Notes: a model not told the origin generated them from the letters alone. DNA of 64,000 nt from Campylobacter canadensis (GCF_013177655.1 NZ_CP035946.1:1612001-1676000); one strand, 5' to 3'; shown: positions 18,242 to 28,919, counted from the stretch's first letter. Translations and numbers: made by a program.

Positions 18242-18823
18242 TTAAATAGTACTTAATAAGATTTTAAAAGCAAAAAATTCTAAAACAAAAGCTGAAATAA
18301 TATTTATAATTTTTAATATTTTTTGATTTAAAATTCTTGCGTATTTAGCTGAAAAAAATGCTAAAAACAATATCCATAAAAACACTGCTAAAAATAAAAA
18401 TGTAACTATTATTAACATATATTCTTCTTTTTTTATGCTAGCCGTATATGAAAACCAAAAAATAATAACAAAAGGATTAAAAATATTAACAAAAGCACCC
18501 TTTAAAAAACTACTTATGGCTGTATTTGTAATTGCACTTTTTTGAATATTACTCGTACTTTTAAAAGTTAAAAACGCTAAATAAGATAAAAAGCAAAAAG
18601 AAAAATAAGATAAATACACAAAAAATTTTTCATTATTTAAAAAAGAAAAACCAAAATAACAAAGACTAAAATAACTAATATCAATCAATAAGGCTGCAAA
18701 ACCTATCAAAAAACCATTTTTAAAGGATTTAACAGCATTATTTAAAATAAGAATATTTATTGGCCCAAATGGCACACAAAGGCTAAGCCCTAAAATAAAT
18801 CCATTTAAAGCCGATAAAATCAT
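18242..18823 (-). CDS. LysE-family amino acid exporter
   Basis: The 193-residue membrane protein has six hydrophobic helices. The N-terminal motif GLSLCVPFGPINILILNNAVK corresponds to the conserved G-x-P-G-P region of LysE/RhtB exporters, and a second-half NPFVIIFW matches the family NP motif. It probably exports an amino acid or small metabolite; substrate unknown. It starts 2 bp after the pnp stop on the same strand, at the end of the pnp-lptD transcript. Confidence 0.82.
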   Translation of the reverse strand: MILSALNGFILGLSLCVPFGPINILILNNAVKSFKNGFLIGFAALLIDISYFSLCYFGFSFLNNEKFFVYLSYFSFCFLSYLAFLTFKSTSNIQKSAITNTAISSFLKGAFVNIFNPFVIIFWFSYTASIKKEEYMLIIVTFLFLAVFLWILFLAFFSAKYARILNQKILKIINIISAFVLEFFAFKILLSTI

Positions 18824-18825
18824 AA

Positions 18826-20886
18826 TTACACCAAGTTAAGCCCTACTTTGTTATCTTTAATCTCGCTTACTACAACATTTAATTCATCGCCTTCTTTAAG
18901 ATTTAAATTCTTAATTTTACTTGAATGTAATAAGCCATCAACGCCATCTTTTAAACTAACAAAAGCTCCAAAAGGTGCTATCTTTTTTACAATACCTTTA
19001 TATTCTTCGCCTACATTAAATTCTACTTTTTTTCTGTATTTTTTTAATACATTTGCAAAGATATATTCTTTTGCTTCTTCAACTTTTTGTCCGCTTAGGG
19101 TTACTTCTTCTTTATCTCTATCAATATCAATGCTAATTTCAAATTTTTCAATAATATCCTTAATAGTCTTTCCACCTTGTCCTATTAATTCTGGTATATC
19201 ATTTGGATGAATTTTAAAAATGCTAAGCTTAGGTAAAATATCATAATTTACAACAATTTCATCATTTGCTTTTTGCATAATATCTAAAATATGCAGCCTT
19301 GCATTTTTTGCCTTTTCTAAAGCAAGTTCTAAAATATGCGGACTAATACCACCAAGTTTTATGTCCATTTGCATAGCTGTAATTCCATCTTTACTGCCTG
19401 CTACTTTAAAATCCATATCCCCATCATGGTCTTCTAAACCCATAATATCAGTTAAAACAGCAAAATTATCGTCTTCTACAATAAGCCCCATTGCCACACC
19501 AGCAACTAATTTTTTACTATCAACTCCAGCTGCTTTTAAAGCTAAAGAACCGCCGCAAACACTTGCCATTGAGCTAGAACCATTGCTTTCAAGTATTTCA
19601 GAAACCAATCTTATTGTGTGCGGATAATTTTTACTAACACTAGAACTTAAGGCTCTTTTAGCTAAATTTCCATGCCCTAATTCTCTTCTTGAAGGTGCTT
19701 TTAATGCACTAGCTTCTCCAACACAAAAACCAGGAAAATTATAATTAAACATAAATTTTTCTAAGCTTGAATTTTTTAAGGTTAAATTCTCAATAGTTTG
19801 AGCATCGTTTGCACTTCCTAATGTAGCTACAACAAGAGCTTGAGTTTGCCCTCTTGTAAATAAACAAGAACCGTGAGCATTAGGCAAGATATTTGTTAAA
19901 ATACTTATTGGTCTTACCTCATCAAGCCCTCTTCCATCAGCTCTTATTTTTTCATTTAAAATTTGCTTTCTAACTATGCTTTTTTTAAATTTATGTAATT
20001 CGTAATTAAGCTCTTCAGGATTAAATTCAGGGTTATTTTGCAAAATTTCATCAGCAATTTTATTTAATTCGCTATTTCTTTCACTTTTAGCTAAATTATT
20101 AATAGCTTGTTTTACTTCTTTTAGATAATTTTTTTCTAAAAACTCGTAAATATCAGCATTTTGACTAGGTGCTTTTAAATCAAATTCAAAAGATTTTTTA
20201 TGCTCATAAAATACTTTTTTATATTCAGCGCTTATTTTACTGATTTCATTTTTTGCTAAATTTAAAGCCTTTATTAGCTCTTCTTCGCTTAATTCGTTCA
20301 TACTGTCGTTTGTTTCATTTGCCTTCATTTCAATCATTAAAAGCTCATCAGCAGCACCGCTTACAAACAAATCAAGGCTTGAATTTTCAAGTTCAGATAA
20401 CGTAGGATTTATTATAAATTCGTTATTTGCATCTTTTGCAATTCTAATTCCCACTGCAGGATTTTTTACTTCAATATCACTTAAACTAAGCGCTGCACTA
20501 GCCGCATAAAGCGCTAAGGGTTGTAAATCTACATCTAATTCACAAGATAAAAGCATAACAACAATATGAGTTGGATATAAATAACCATCTGCAAATAAAG
20601 GTCTTAAAGTTCTATCTATTATTCTTGCTGTTAAGGTTTCTGCTTCGCTTGGTTTTGTTTCTCTTTTTACAAAACCACCAGGAATTTTGCCTGCTGCGTA
20701 AGTTTTTTCAACATAACTTACTGTTAATGGCAAAAAGTCTTCACTAACCTTGCTATCTTCTCTAGCCACACTAGCTAATAATACTGTTTTACCGCAAGTA
20801 AGCAACACACTAGCATTAGCTTGTTTAGCAACTAAATCTAAATCAAAAATCAATTCTTTATTATTAATAATAATGCTTTTTTTCAT
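18826..20886 (-). CDS. pnp: Polynucleotide phosphorylase
   Basis: The 686-residue 3'-5' exoribonuclease uses phosphate to degrade RNA. Two RNase PH domains are present, the second with [27 protein letters not shown] and the acidic active site in [16 protein letters not shown]. They are followed by a KH domain ([16 protein letters not shown]) and an S1 domain ([24 protein letters not shown]). An AAAGGAG site precedes the ATG. The start lies 23 bp inside the upstream phosphoribosyltransferase gene. Confidence 0.97.
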   Translation of the reverse strand: MKKSIIINNKELIFDLDLVAKQANASVLLTCGKTVLLASVAREDSKVSEDFLPLTVSYVEKTYAAGKIPGGFVKRETKPSEAETLTARIIDRTLRPLFADGYLYPTHIVVMLLSCELDVDLQPLALYAASAALSLSDIEVKNPAVGIRIAKDANNEFIINPTLSELENSSLDLFVSGAADELLMIEMKANETNDSMNELSEEELIKALNLAKNEISKISAEYKKVFYEHKKSFEFDLKAPSQNADIYEFLEKNYLKEVKQAINNLAKSERNSELNKIADEILQNNPEFNPEELNYELHKFKKSIVRKQILNEKIRADGRGLDEVRPISILTNILPNAHGSCLFTRGQTQALVVATLGSANDAQTIENLTLKNSSLEKFMFNYNFPGFCVGEASALKAPSRRELGHGNLAKRALSSSVSKNYPHTIRLVSEILESNGSSSMASVCGGSLALKAAGVDSKKLVAGVAMGLIVEDDNFAVLTDIMGLEDHDGDMDFKVAGSKDGITAMQMDIKLGGISPHILELALEKAKNARLHILDIMQKANDEIVVNYDILPKLSIFKIHPNDIPELIGQGGKTIKDIIEKFEISIDIDRDKEEVTLSGQKVEEAKEYIFANVLKKYRKKVEFNVGEEYKGIVKKIAPFGAFVSLKDGVDGLLHSSKIKNLNLKEGDELNVVVSEIKDNKVGLNLV

Positions 20887-21559
20887 CTAACTCCTTTGTA
20901 ATAAATGGCAAATAATAATTGCTTTCTTCTAAAATTTCTAAAGCAAACTCATTTGGTATATTTAAAGCTTCTTTGTAATAAAAATCTTTATTTATAAAAT
21001 GGTCTAATTTATGTAAATAGTAGATATTATCAAATATTTCATTAAAATAATCATAACTTTGAGAAGAAATTATACTTGTAGCGTATTTTATACTTCTTAC
21101 TCCTAAATTTATTAAACTTTTATGGCAAATATTTAAGGTAAGTCCTGTATTGCTACCTTGATCAAGAATTAAAATATCTTTATTTTTTAAATTTGAAATT
21201 GCCTTTTGCTTTCTAAAATATAATATTTTATTTCTTATATTTTCGTTGTATGCTAGTTTGATTTCATTATTTAAATATTCTTTTGAAATATTAAAATAAT
21301 CAATTAATTCTTTTACATAAACTACCTCATCACTTTCGCTTACCTTAGCTAGTTGGCATTCTTTATTTGGGGTGTAAATTCCTTTTGTAAAAAGCATTTC
21401 ATAATAATTGCCAGTAGCATTGGCAAAAGCATCTACAAAAGGTATGTTTTTAACGCTGTTGCAAATTATAATATGCTCTTTAATTTCATCTTGATTTATA
21501 TTTTGTGCTAATTCATTTGCCGCTTGAATAGGGTTTTCAAAAATCGTAGTCATACTCAT
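20864..21559 (-). CDS. Phosphoribosyltransferase-like protein
   Basis: The 231-residue protein contains [15 protein letters not shown], a PRPP-binding loop of the type I phosphoribosyltransferase fold (D-x-G-x2-TG-x-T). It has no strong match to a named enzyme. In Helicobacter and Campylobacter a gene of this kind sits between pnp and lptD, as here, so the location is conserved. It overlaps pnp and lptD by 23 bp each. ATG 21553 is an alternative start. Substrate unknown. Confidence 0.65.
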   Translation of the reverse strand: MSMTTIFENPIQAANELAQNINQDEIKEHIIICNSVKNIPFVDAFANATGNYYEMLFTKGIYTPNKECQLAKVSESDEVVYVKELIDYFNISKEYLNNEIKLAYNENIRNKILYFRKQKAISNLKNKDILILDQGSNTGLTLNICHKSLINLGVRSIKYATSIISSQSYDYFNEIFDNIYYLHKLDHFINKDFYYKEALNIPNEFALEILEESNYYLPFITKELDEKKHYY

Positions 21560-23585
21560 CTTTATTTCCTTGCAAGGTAAAATTATATTTTACTCCACCA
21601 ATAGGATAGAGATTAAAAGAAAAATAAATACCTCTTTCTTTGTAAGAACGCACACCTTTTTGGGTTAATTTTGAACTTGTGCTTTCTTTAAAATCAATAG
21701 TAAAATTAATACATCTTCTTTTATGGATAAAACCTAAATTATAATTTTCTAATTTTTTTGTTTTTAGATTATACCAAGTATTTGCGTGAATGCTATTATA
21801 TAAGTTAATATCATAATTTACTCCAAAGCTTAAAAATTTATCTAATTCATAATTGCTTTGTAAAATATCTTTTTTCTTATTAAAAAAATAACCTGCATTA
21901 ATACTGTAATCTTTTCTATTATAACTTCCTTGTAAAAAGAAATTTTGAATTTTTTCTTCATCTGTATTAAAAAGAGTAGAATTAAATATAGAAAAATGTT
22001 TATTAAAATAAATATTCATTTCATTGCCAATAAATTTTAGTTTAGAATCTTGAGTATAAAATTTTAAAAAATGCTTAAATAATTTAGCTTGATTTTTATA
22101 AAGTAATTCAGAAAATTCAAAATAATAATTTAATTTTTCATTTTGTTCAACTAAATAAAAAGGATTTATAGTATCGTTATGACCATTTTTAAAATACAAA
22201 TTAAAAGCAAAATTTATATTATGCAAATAGTTATTATACTTACTATACAAACTAGTATATAAACTTGCAGAGTGGGTAAAGTTAGATAAAAAATCATTAT
22301 TTTTATGATTACTACTTAAATTATAATTTAATTCAACTTCTTCTTTTAAAAGCAAATTTAAGTAATTATTAAATAAACTTTTTTGAAAGAAAATAGGTAA
22401 ATTTATATTAAATCTATTTAAAGTATAGTCATTTTGTCTATAATAGTAAGTAGAATTAAAATCTGCTTTATATAAAAATGGGGTTGAAAAAAACTTGGTT
22501 AAAAAATGATGATAATGTATGTTTGGTAATTCTTGTATTGTATCTTTTTGGTCTTCTTTTGATAAATCTTGATAATATTTAACATAAGCTCCATAATAAT
22601 TATTATTTTGATAATAAAAATAATTTAATCTTGATGTTACAACAGAATCGCTAGTTTTATTATAAAAACTTGATAAATTTAAATAATCTATATCATTTAA
22701 GTATAAATAATTTAAATATAAACCTTCTTGATTATCTTGAGAATTATTAAAGATTTTATCACTAGCATAAACAAGATTTACACCAAAATGACTATCATAT
22801 TTTAAATCTTCTTTAAAAACATAAGCTTGCCTTTCTTTAAAAAACCCACTGCTTAAATTAAATGAAGAATATTCACTATCAATTAATCTGTAATTAAAAA
22901 ATAAACCATAACCACGATTAGTTCTAATTTGCGGTCTAAATTCTAAATCTTGTCTATGAGAAATAGCCCAAAAATACGGTTGTTCATAAAAAATAGCTTC
23001 ATTTGACTTAAAGGCGATTTTAGGAGTTAAAAAACCACTTTTTCTTGTATTATCCATATTAATTCTTAAATACGGAAAATAAAAAACAGGGATATTTTTA
23101 ATGCGAAAAATAACATTTTTTATGCTTAAATCTTTACTTTCTTGATTATATTCACCACTAGAAAATTTAAAACTCCAAATAGGATTATCAACCTCACAAG
23201 AGCTTAAAATAGAATTATCAACCTTTAAAACATTATTTGTATAGCAACTATGATTACTTTTTAACCATAATTCTAAAATTAAATCACTCAAAAATACATT
23301 TTTAAATTCAGTACTTTTATTTGCTAAATCAACTCTAGCGTAATCGCTAATTGAGTTTGCGTTTTGAGAATTTATAAAGACATCTTCAAATAATTCTAAA
23401 ACCTTACTTTCTTCGTTATAAATAGCTCTTTTTGCCTTTGCAAAATAATTATCAGAAATTACAACAACATTATTATTTAAAAACAATAAATTATTATTTT
23501 TTTCAAAAGAACTTGCCATTATTTGTATTTTTTGCGCATTGACAAAAACACAAAAGATTAATAAGAATAATATTTTTTTAATCAA
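21537..23585 (-). CDS. lptD: LPS/LOS assembly outer-membrane protein LptD (OstA)
   Basis: The 682-residue protein inserts lipooligosaccharide into the outer leaflet. It has a signal peptide (MIKKILFLLIFCVFVNA) and an OstA/LptA-like N-terminal domain (LFLNNNVVVISDNYFAKAKRAIY). A Cys pair follows (NHSCYTNN and LSSCEVDN), then a 400-residue Tyr/Asn-rich beta-barrel, with LTPKIAFKSN and GYGLFFNYRL at the barrel entrance. It overlaps the RDD gene upstream by 4 bp. Confidence 0.9.
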   Translation of the reverse strand: MIKKILFLLIFCVFVNAQKIQIMASSFEKNNNLLFLNNNVVVISDNYFAKAKRAIYNEESKVLELFEDVFINSQNANSISDYARVDLANKSTEFKNVFLSDLILELWLKSNHSCYTNNVLKVDNSILSSCEVDNPIWSFKFSSGEYNQESKDLSIKNVIFRIKNIPVFYFPYLRINMDNTRKSGFLTPKIAFKSNEAIFYEQPYFWAISHRQDLEFRPQIRTNRGYGLFFNYRLIDSEYSSFNLSSGFFKERQAYVFKEDLKYDSHFGVNLVYASDKIFNNSQDNQEGLYLNYLYLNDIDYLNLSSFYNKTSDSVVTSRLNYFYYQNNNYYGAYVKYYQDLSKEDQKDTIQELPNIHYHHFLTKFFSTPFLYKADFNSTYYYRQNDYTLNRFNINLPIFFQKSLFNNYLNLLLKEEVELNYNLSSNHKNNDFLSNFTHSASLYTSLYSKYNNYLHNINFAFNLYFKNGHNDTINPFYLVEQNEKLNYYFEFSELLYKNQAKLFKHFLKFYTQDSKLKFIGNEMNIYFNKHFSIFNSTLFNTDEEKIQNFFLQGSYNRKDYSINAGYFFNKKKDILQSNYELDKFLSFGVNYDINLYNSIHANTWYNLKTKKLENYNLGFIHKRRCINFTIDFKESTSSKLTQKGVRSYKERGIYFSFNLYPIGGVKYNFTLQGNKDEYDYDF

Positions 23586-24097
23586 TTATTTACTACCAGT
23601 GTATTGCTAAACATATCAGCAAAAGTCATTCTTAAAGGGTTTGCAAGAGCAAATAAAAATAAAATTCCTTGAAGTATCCAAGACATCATAGTAATAATTA
23701 AAGCTTTTAAAAAAGATGAAATTATATTTGGGCTATCTAAGCTTTCATTATCAATTGTTTTTATCTTTAAAATATACATACCAATAGTTGCAGAGCAATA
23801 GTAAAAACAAATAAAATAATAAACAGTTTGAAATATAAACAAAAAAACTATAAATTTAACAAAAGAACTAGTAATAGTAGTATATAAATTATCAGGGTCT
23901 ATTGTTTCATACTCATAAATAAGCTCTCTTAATCTAATCAAAGTATCTTTATCAATAACAAAAGGCAAAAATATTGCACACGCAAACCATATAATAAATA
24001 AATCAATTATATAAGCTGTTATTCTTTTTTCAAAACTAGCTAATGATTTTTCTTCTTTTTCTAATTTTTCTAAGATAAGTTCATATTTATTTGCCAT
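23582..24097 (-). CDS. RDD-family membrane protein
   Basis: The 171-residue protein has three transmembrane segments. The first carries the RDD signature with Arg and Asp (SFEKRITAYIIDLFIIW, about residues 19-35). GMYILKIKTI and the late helix follow the family pattern. RDD proteins are poorly characterised membrane proteins. It is the first gene of the RDD-lptD-PRTase-pnp-lysE transcript and starts 14 bp after the end of the putative 6S RNA. Confidence 0.8.
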   Translation of the reverse strand: MANKYELILEKLEKEEKSLASFEKRITAYIIDLFIIWFACAIFLPFVIDKDTLIRLRELIYEYETIDPDNLYTTITSSFVKFIVFLFIFQTVYYFICFYYCSATIGMYILKIKTIDNESLDSPNIISSFLKALIITMMSWILQGILFLFALANPLRMTFADMFSNTLVVNN

Positions 24098-24111
24098 TAT
24101 TATCCTTTTAT

Positions 24112-24282
24112 AAAAAACCCAAGCAGGCGTTAAGAATTTAGGTCCTATAACCTAAAAAAATAGTGGAAGGAAAGCATTAAAGGCTGCAATTCACGATAAA
24201 CGCATCACAGAACACATTTGCTTAAACTTAATCACATAAAAACTTTGTTGGACCAAATATATTTAACCCGCTTTGCTCAGGC
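24112..24282 (-). ncRNA. ssrS: Probable 6S RNA
   Basis: On the minus strand a TAATAT -10 box (24289-24294) is followed by an RNA of about 171 nt starting GCCTGAGC and ending in GGGTTTTTT. Its ends pair in a long irregular stem (AAGCGGGTTAA with TTAACGCCTGCTT, and TTTGGTCC with GGACCTAAA), giving the closed rod and open centre typical of 6S RNA. 6S is about 180 nt in epsilonproteobacteria. In H. pylori it lies next to purD at the edge of this same pnp-RDD block, as I recall. It would sequester RNA polymerase by mimicking an open promoter. Confidence 0.55.
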
Positions 24283-24351
24283 AATAAAATATTACAAAAA
24301 ATTTTTTAAAAAATCGTTAAAACATAAAAATAATTTTCTGGGAAAATAAAG

Positions 24352-24427
24352 TGGTGGTTAGAGGCAGAATCGAACTGCCGACACGCAGATTTTCAGTCTG
24401 CTGCTCTACCGACTGAGCTATCCAACC
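24352..24427 (-). tRNA. tRNA-Phe (anticodon GAA)
   Basis: A complete cloverleaf is seen on the minus strand: acceptor GGTTGGA / TCTAACC, anticodon loop CTGAAAATC with GAA, T-loop GTTCGATTC, and an encoded CCA end. 76 nt. Confidence 0.97.
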
Positions 24428-24447
24428 ACTTGGAATAAAAAGTTGTT

Positions 24448-24472
24448 ATTATATGGAGTAAAGCTTAAAAAA
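24448..24472 (-). promoter_or_regulatory. Promoter of tRNA-Phe
   Basis: On the minus strand TTTTTTAAGC (24472-24463) and a perfect TATAAT (24453-24448) lie about 20 bp before the tRNA. This is a textbook Campylobacter vegetative promoter. Confidence 0.75.
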
Positions 24473-24571
24473 TCTTTAAAAAATGAAAAAATTTTACATT
24501 AAAAAAACTTAATTTATATTTAAGATTATTTCATTAAATTTAAGTTTTATTTAATTTTTTAAGGAGAAAAA

Positions 24572-26257
24572 ATGAAGATTTCATTTAAAATTGGTGTTTA
24601 TGCGTTCTTGTCAATGCTTATTATAACTTTAAGCGCTATTTTTATTTCTTTATATGGCTTTAAGGGATTAAATCAAGAAATGAAAGATACTACAAACGAA
24701 ATCGCAGTAAATAACGCAAAAGCAACCGCTCGTTCCGTATCAACAATGGCTTATTATATGGGCTATAAAATTCATGATTCTATGCTTAGCTTTAACTTTT
24801 CTTCTAAAGATTATGAAGAGCAAATTTTAAATGCTATTGATAAATTAGATTTAAAAAATAAGACGACTACCTTATTTATTATAGACAGTAAAGGAACTTA
24901 TAAAGCTCATTATATCAACGGTCGTGTGGGTACAAATGCTATTGATAAAAAAGATATGAATAATAAATTTTATATAAAAGAAATTATTCAAACCGCAAAA
25001 AATGGTGGTGGTTATGTAACATCTCATATGAAGGCTGATAAAACTCGTCCTGAAAGAGATGTTGTATATTTTGCACTGGCTGATAAAAATGTAGATTTAA
25101 TTTATGTTGCAACTGTAAATTTACTTGACGCTCAAGCTATTGTAACAGAAGCTCAAAATGATTTTAATAAAATAATTAATAAAACCTTGCTTATTTTTGC
25201 AAGTATTACTTGTGTAATTACTATAATTTTATTATTTGGTTGGGCTTTTTTTATAAAATTAAATCTTTCAAACCCACTAAACGCACTTACAAACAAATCA
25301 ATTGAACTAAGCAGCGGAGATGGGGATTTAACCAAAAAACTAGAAGTAAAAGGCAAAGATGAAATAGCACAAGCTTCAATGGCAATTAATGAATTCTTAG
25401 AAAAAGTAAGAGTATTAATAGCACAAGCAAAAGATATCTCAAATGAAAACGCATCAATTGCAAATGAATTAAGCCATACTTCTATGCAAACAGGAAAGCG
25501 TGCTGAAGAAGGCTCAATTACTATTAATGAAGTAGCAAGCAAAGGAGCAAATACTAAGGGCAATCTTGATGTAGGCGTAAAACAAGCTCAAAAAGGTAAA
25601 GAAGAATTACAAAACGCTTCTAAATATATCATTGAAGCAAACAATGCTATTAACCAACTTACAAATCAAATCAATCACAGTGCTTCAACTGAAAGTGAAT
25701 TAGCAAGTAAGATAGAACAACTTAGCCGTGATGCTGATAATGTAAAATCTATTTTAGAAATTATTAATGATGTGGCTGATCAGACTAATTTATTAGCTTT
25801 AAATGCAGCTATTGAAGCAGCTCGTGCAGGAGAACATGGTCGTGGCTTTGCAGTTGTGGCTGATGAAGTAAGAAGTCTTGCAGAAAGAACACAAAAAAGC
25901 TTAAGTGAAATTAATGCAACTATTAGCGTAATTGTTCAAGGTATTAAAGATGCAAGTGAGCAAATGAGTAATAATTCTAAAGAAATTAGCAATCTAACAA
26001 GCGTTGCATCAAATACTCAAAACACAATCAATGAAATGGGTAAGATAATGAGCGAAGCTGTTAAGATAAGCGAAGGAACTGTAAGTGATTATATTAACAC
26101 AAGTAAAGATATGAGCTTAATCTTAGATGGTGTAAATAATATGAACACAATTACAAATGAAAACGCAAGAAGCGTTGAAGAAATAGCAGGAGCTGCAAAC
26201 CATTTAAGTGAAATGACTGAAAATCTTAACAAAAAGCTAAATGAATTTAGAACTTGA
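24572..26257 (+). CDS. Methyl-accepting chemotaxis protein with single-Cache-type sensor
   Basis: The 561-residue receptor has helix 1 (residues 8-30), a compact periplasmic sensor of about 165 residues with [14 protein letters not shown] and [16 protein letters not shown], and helix 2 (about 205-228). HAMP ([25 protein letters not shown]) and the signalling domain with the canonical [32 protein letters not shown] tip follow. The sensor size fits an sCache domain. Ligand unknown. It ends KLNEFRT without a CheR-docking pentapeptide. Monocistronic, with a strong terminator. Confidence 0.93.
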   Translation: MKISFKIGVYAFLSMLIITLSAIFISLYGFKGLNQEMKDTTNEIAVNNAKATARSVSTMAYYMGYKIHDSMLSFNFSSKDYEEQILNAIDKLDLKNKTTTLFIIDSKGTYKAHYINGRVGTNAIDKKDMNNKFYIKEIIQTAKNGGGYVTSHMKADKTRPERDVVYFALADKNVDLIYVATVNLLDAQAIVTEAQNDFNKIINKTLLIFASITCVITIILLFGWAFFIKLNLSNPLNALTNKSIELSSGDGDLTKKLEVKGKDEIAQASMAINEFLEKVRVLIAQAKDISNENASIANELSHTSMQTGKRAEEGSITINEVASKGANTKGNLDVGVKQAQKGKEELQNASKYIIEANNAINQLTNQINHSASTESELASKIEQLSRDADNVKSILEIINDVADQTNLLALNAAIEAARAGEHGRGFAVVADEVRSLAERTQKSLSEINATISVIVQGIKDASEQMSNNSKEISNLTSVASNTQNTINEMGKIMSEAVKISEGTVSDYINTSKDMSLILDGVNNMNTITNENARSVEEIAGAANHLSEMTENLNKKLNEFRT

Positions 26258-26271
26258 TTTTAAATTCTAAA

Positions 26272-26313
26272 AACCTAGCTTAGGCAATAAGTGCTTAGGC
26301 TGGGTTGTTTTTT
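26272..26313 (+). terminator. Rho-independent terminator of the chemoreceptor gene
   Basis: A 15-bp stem including G-U pairs (AACCTAGCTTAGGCA / TGCTTAGGCTGGGTT) with an ATAAG loop is followed by GTTTTTTT. Confidence 0.85.
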
Positions 26314-26344
26314 TAATTAAGATTGTTTAATTAAGATTGTTTAA
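26312..26344 (+). repeat. Short tandem repeat, 14-bp unit
   Basis: TTTAATTAAGATTG occurs twice head to tail, plus a partial third copy, between the chemoreceptor terminator and the DMT gene. It may vary in copy number. Confidence 0.7.
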
Positions 26345-26391
26345 AGTATTAAAAAGTATAAGGGGTTTAATTTTATTTTTAGGGTTTTTTT

Positions 26392-27252
26392 ATGTGGCAA
26401 CTATCACTTACTACTATTATTTGGGCATTTTCTTTTCCTATTATTGGATATTTTATAAGCGGCAAAATGGATAGTTATTTTGCTATTTTAGTAAGGACTT
26501 TAATAGCCTTTTTAGTATTTTTGCCTCTAATAAATTATAAAATACAAAATAAATTAAAACTTATTTTTATGTGCATAGGAGCGCTTGAAATTGGAATTAT
26601 GTATTTATTTTATTATAATTCTTTTTTATTTTTAAGTGTAAGCGAAGTTGCACTTTTTACTATTTTTACTCCTTTTTATGTGTCTTTATTTTATGATTTA
26701 TTTTCAAAAAAATTTCGCTTTATTTATCTTATTAGCATTAGTATTAGCGTTTTTGGTGCTTATATTATTAAAGAAGGTAGCATAAGTGATAATTTTTTAA
26801 AAGGTTTTATTTTAATACAACTTGCTAATATAGTTTTTGCAGCAGGACAAAGTCTTTATAAATATATTAGCAACAAATTTAATATCACTTCTCATAAAGA
26901 AGTTTTTGGGTATTTTTTTAGTGGGGCTTTAATTTTTAGCTTAGCTGCTTTTATTTTTTTAGGTGATTTTAATAAAATTCCAAAAGATAGCACTTCATAT
27001 TTTGCTTTAATTTATCTTGGCTTAATAGCTTCATCTTTAGGATATTTTTTATGGAATAAGGGTGCAAGTTTAGTAAATAGCGGGACTTTGGCCTTAATGA
27101 ATAATGCAATAATCCCTGTCTCAATCATAATAAACCTTACTTTTTTTAAAATAGATATTGATTTAAAAAGTTTTTGTCTAGGCTCTTTAATTATGATTTT
27201 TGCAAGCTTTTTGCATTATTTTTTAAATAAGAAAAAACAATTATTTTATTAA
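26392..27252 (+). CDS. EamA/DMT-family transporter
   Basis: The 286-residue protein has ten hydrophobic helices in two EamA repeats. LTTIIWAFSFPIIGYF starts the first, and IAGQSL-like AAGQSLYKYISNKF starts the second. SLGYFLWNKGASLVNSGTLALMNN is the conserved late motif of RhaT/EamA exporters. Likely a metabolite exporter; substrate unknown. The 3' end overlaps the convergent methylase gene by 12 bp. Confidence 0.85.
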   Translation: MWQLSLTTIIWAFSFPIIGYFISGKMDSYFAILVRTLIAFLVFLPLINYKIQNKLKLIFMCIGALEIGIMYLFYYNSFLFLSVSEVALFTIFTPFYVSLFYDLFSKKFRFIYLISISISVFGAYIIKEGSISDNFLKGFILIQLANIVFAAGQSLYKYISNKFNITSHKEVFGYFFSGALIFSLAAFIFLGDFNKIPKDSTSYFALIYLGLIASSLGYFLWNKGASLVNSGTLALMNNAIIPVSIIINLTFFKIDIDLKSFCLGSLIMIFASFLHYFLNKKKQLFY

Positions 27253-28236
27253 AATATGTAAATACTCTATTGTTTTGCCTTGCTTTTGAACTCTATCGTT
27301 ATCCGCTTTAAATCTTTGATAATCTTTACTGACATAAGAATATTTCCCATATTTAGAAAAGATATTTTTAATATCATTAAAACTAAGTAATCCTTCATCG
27401 TTATAGCTTAAAAAAATATATTTAAAATTAGCATTTTTAACTAGCTCTTCCAATTCATCATACACTTTAGCTTTTTTACACCAATTTGAACGAGTATAAT
27501 CTCTTAGTCCAGTTTTACCTTTAGGAATAAATTCATCGTATTTTGCAATGGTATTTAGCAAATGATAGTTAGCTCCATATTCACGAGAATTATAAGGTGG
27601 GTCAAGATATAAAACATCCCCTTTTATCGTCTTTATAAGCTCATTTGCGTTTTTATTAAATACTAAATTGTTTTGATTTGTGGGTAAAAATTCTGCTTTT
27701 TCTATCACTAAATCCTTTAAAGCACTTTTTTTGATTTTTTTTAAAAACGCCCCATAAACTGATGCTGTGTTTGCTAATTTATCGGCACTTTCAAGCAAAG
27801 ATGTTAATAAAAAATAATATTCTTTATCATTAATATATGAGTTTTCAAACCACTCTTCTATTGTTATTCTAGCAGTGTCAATTTTAATAGCGTTTTCATT
27901 TGTGAAATATTGTCTATTTGCAAATTCTGAATAATTATAGTAAATAAACCCATTTAATTTTTTTTCTAAAATCGCTTGGTTTAGCTCATTTATGAGTAAA
28001 TTTGCTATATATTCATCAATATTGTTTTCTATGTAATTTTTAGCTAATACAAAGCTATAAAACTCCATATCATTTGAAATTATTTGTTTTACATATGGCT
28101 TAAAAGTTCTTGCCACAATGCTAGTTCCACTAAATAAATCACAAAAAACAAAATCTTTTAAATCCGTATTGACAACACTTTTAACTTCACTAAAAATAAA
28201 GCTTGATAATTTTAATTTTGAACCTATGTAATTCAT
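27241..28236 (-). CDS. D12-class N6-adenine DNA methyltransferase
   Basis: The 331-residue protein has the Dam/D12 layout. Motif X is NYIGSKLKL at the N-terminus, motif I DLFSGTSIVAR (about residues 33-43), then a helical target-recognition part, and motif IV DVLYLDPPYNSREY with DPPY (about 210-223). It methylates adenine in one strand of the target. It is last in a three-gene restriction-modification cassette and overlaps the nuclease gene by 4 bp. Confidence 0.9.
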   Translation of the reverse strand: MNYIGSKLKLSSFIFSEVKSVVNTDLKDFVFCDLFSGTSIVARTFKPYVKQIISNDMEFYSFVLAKNYIENNIDEYIANLLINELNQAILEKKLNGFIYYNYSEFANRQYFTNENAIKIDTARITIEEWFENSYINDKEYYFLLTSLLESADKLANTASVYGAFLKKIKKSALKDLVIEKAEFLPTNQNNLVFNKNANELIKTIKGDVLYLDPPYNSREYGANYHLLNTIAKYDEFIPKGKTGLRDYTRSNWCKKAKVYDELEELVKNANFKYIFLSYNDEGLLSFNDIKNIFSKYGKYSYVSKDYQRFKADNDRVQKQGKTIEYLHILIK

Positions 28237-28919
28237 AAATCATCATCTTTATAAAGTTTATTAAAAATAAATTCACTAGCTGCTTTTGAAGCTTCTTGGC
28301 TTATTTTCTTTACACTTTCTAATCTATATTCTACTGGATCATACTGATAACAACCCACACAGCCTAACTCATCGGTATAATTTTCATCGCCTTTATAAAA
28401 ATCATAAGGATTACCTTTTATATTTTTAGCACTCCATCTTTTATTTGTTTCTTTGCAAACTTTACATATTTGTCTTTTTGCATCATTTGCTGCCTTGCAT
28501 AATGGTTGAAAATCTTTTAAAATTTGTGTTTTAATATCACTTACTCTTAAATCATTTTTTCTACCATCTTTATGATCTATTTCTATTTTTGTATTTTCGC
28601 TATTACCATTTATTCCCAGCATTACACATTTTTGATTTTTATAATAATCTTTTATATCTTTTCTAATATTTTGATTAAAAATAGTCTTGGCATTAAAGCC
28701 GCTTAATCTTATTCTATCAATTGCATTTCCCTTACTAATACTTTTATCAAATTCTACATTATATTTTCTAGCTAAAGTACTACTTGCTCTACACCAACTC
28801 CCACCATTTCCAAGTTGCAATTCTTTATAAATACCAACAAATTCATCTACGCTAACCCAACGAGAAAAGCCGTTTTCATCTGGCTTTGCAAGGTTTATAA
28901 AAAGTTCTGTTTTTGTCAT
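28233..28919 (-). CDS. HNH-type type II restriction endonuclease (putative)
   Basis: The 228-residue protein contains KIEIDHKDGRKND, then QPLCKAANDAKRQICKVC: the Asp-His, Asn and Cys pattern of an HNH/beta-beta-alpha-metal nuclease with zinc-binding CxxC pairs (CKVC and CVGC). Its place between two DNA methyltransferases with 4-bp overlaps on each side argues strongly for a restriction enzyme. Recognition sequence unknown. An AAGGAG site within the upstream gene drives its ATG. Confidence 0.78.
   Translation of the reverse strand: MTKTELFINLAKPDENGFSRWVSVDEFVGIYKELQLGNGGSWCRASSTLARKYNVEFDKSISKGNAIDRIRLSGFNAKTIFNQNIRKDIKDYYKNQKCVMLGINGNSENTKIEIDHKDGRKNDLRVSDIKTQILKDFQPLCKAANDAKRQICKVCKETNKRWSAKNIKGNPYDFYKGDENYTDELGCVGCYQYDPVEYRLESVKKISQEASKAASEFIFNKLYKDDDL

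Noticed and set aside
24112-24282. Possible SRP RNA, tmRNA or RNase P RNA instead of 6S
   Set aside because: The SRP GGAA-loop/AGCA core, the tmRNA tag frame and tRNA-like ends, and the RNase P conserved cores are all absent; the end-to-end closing stem fits 6S better.
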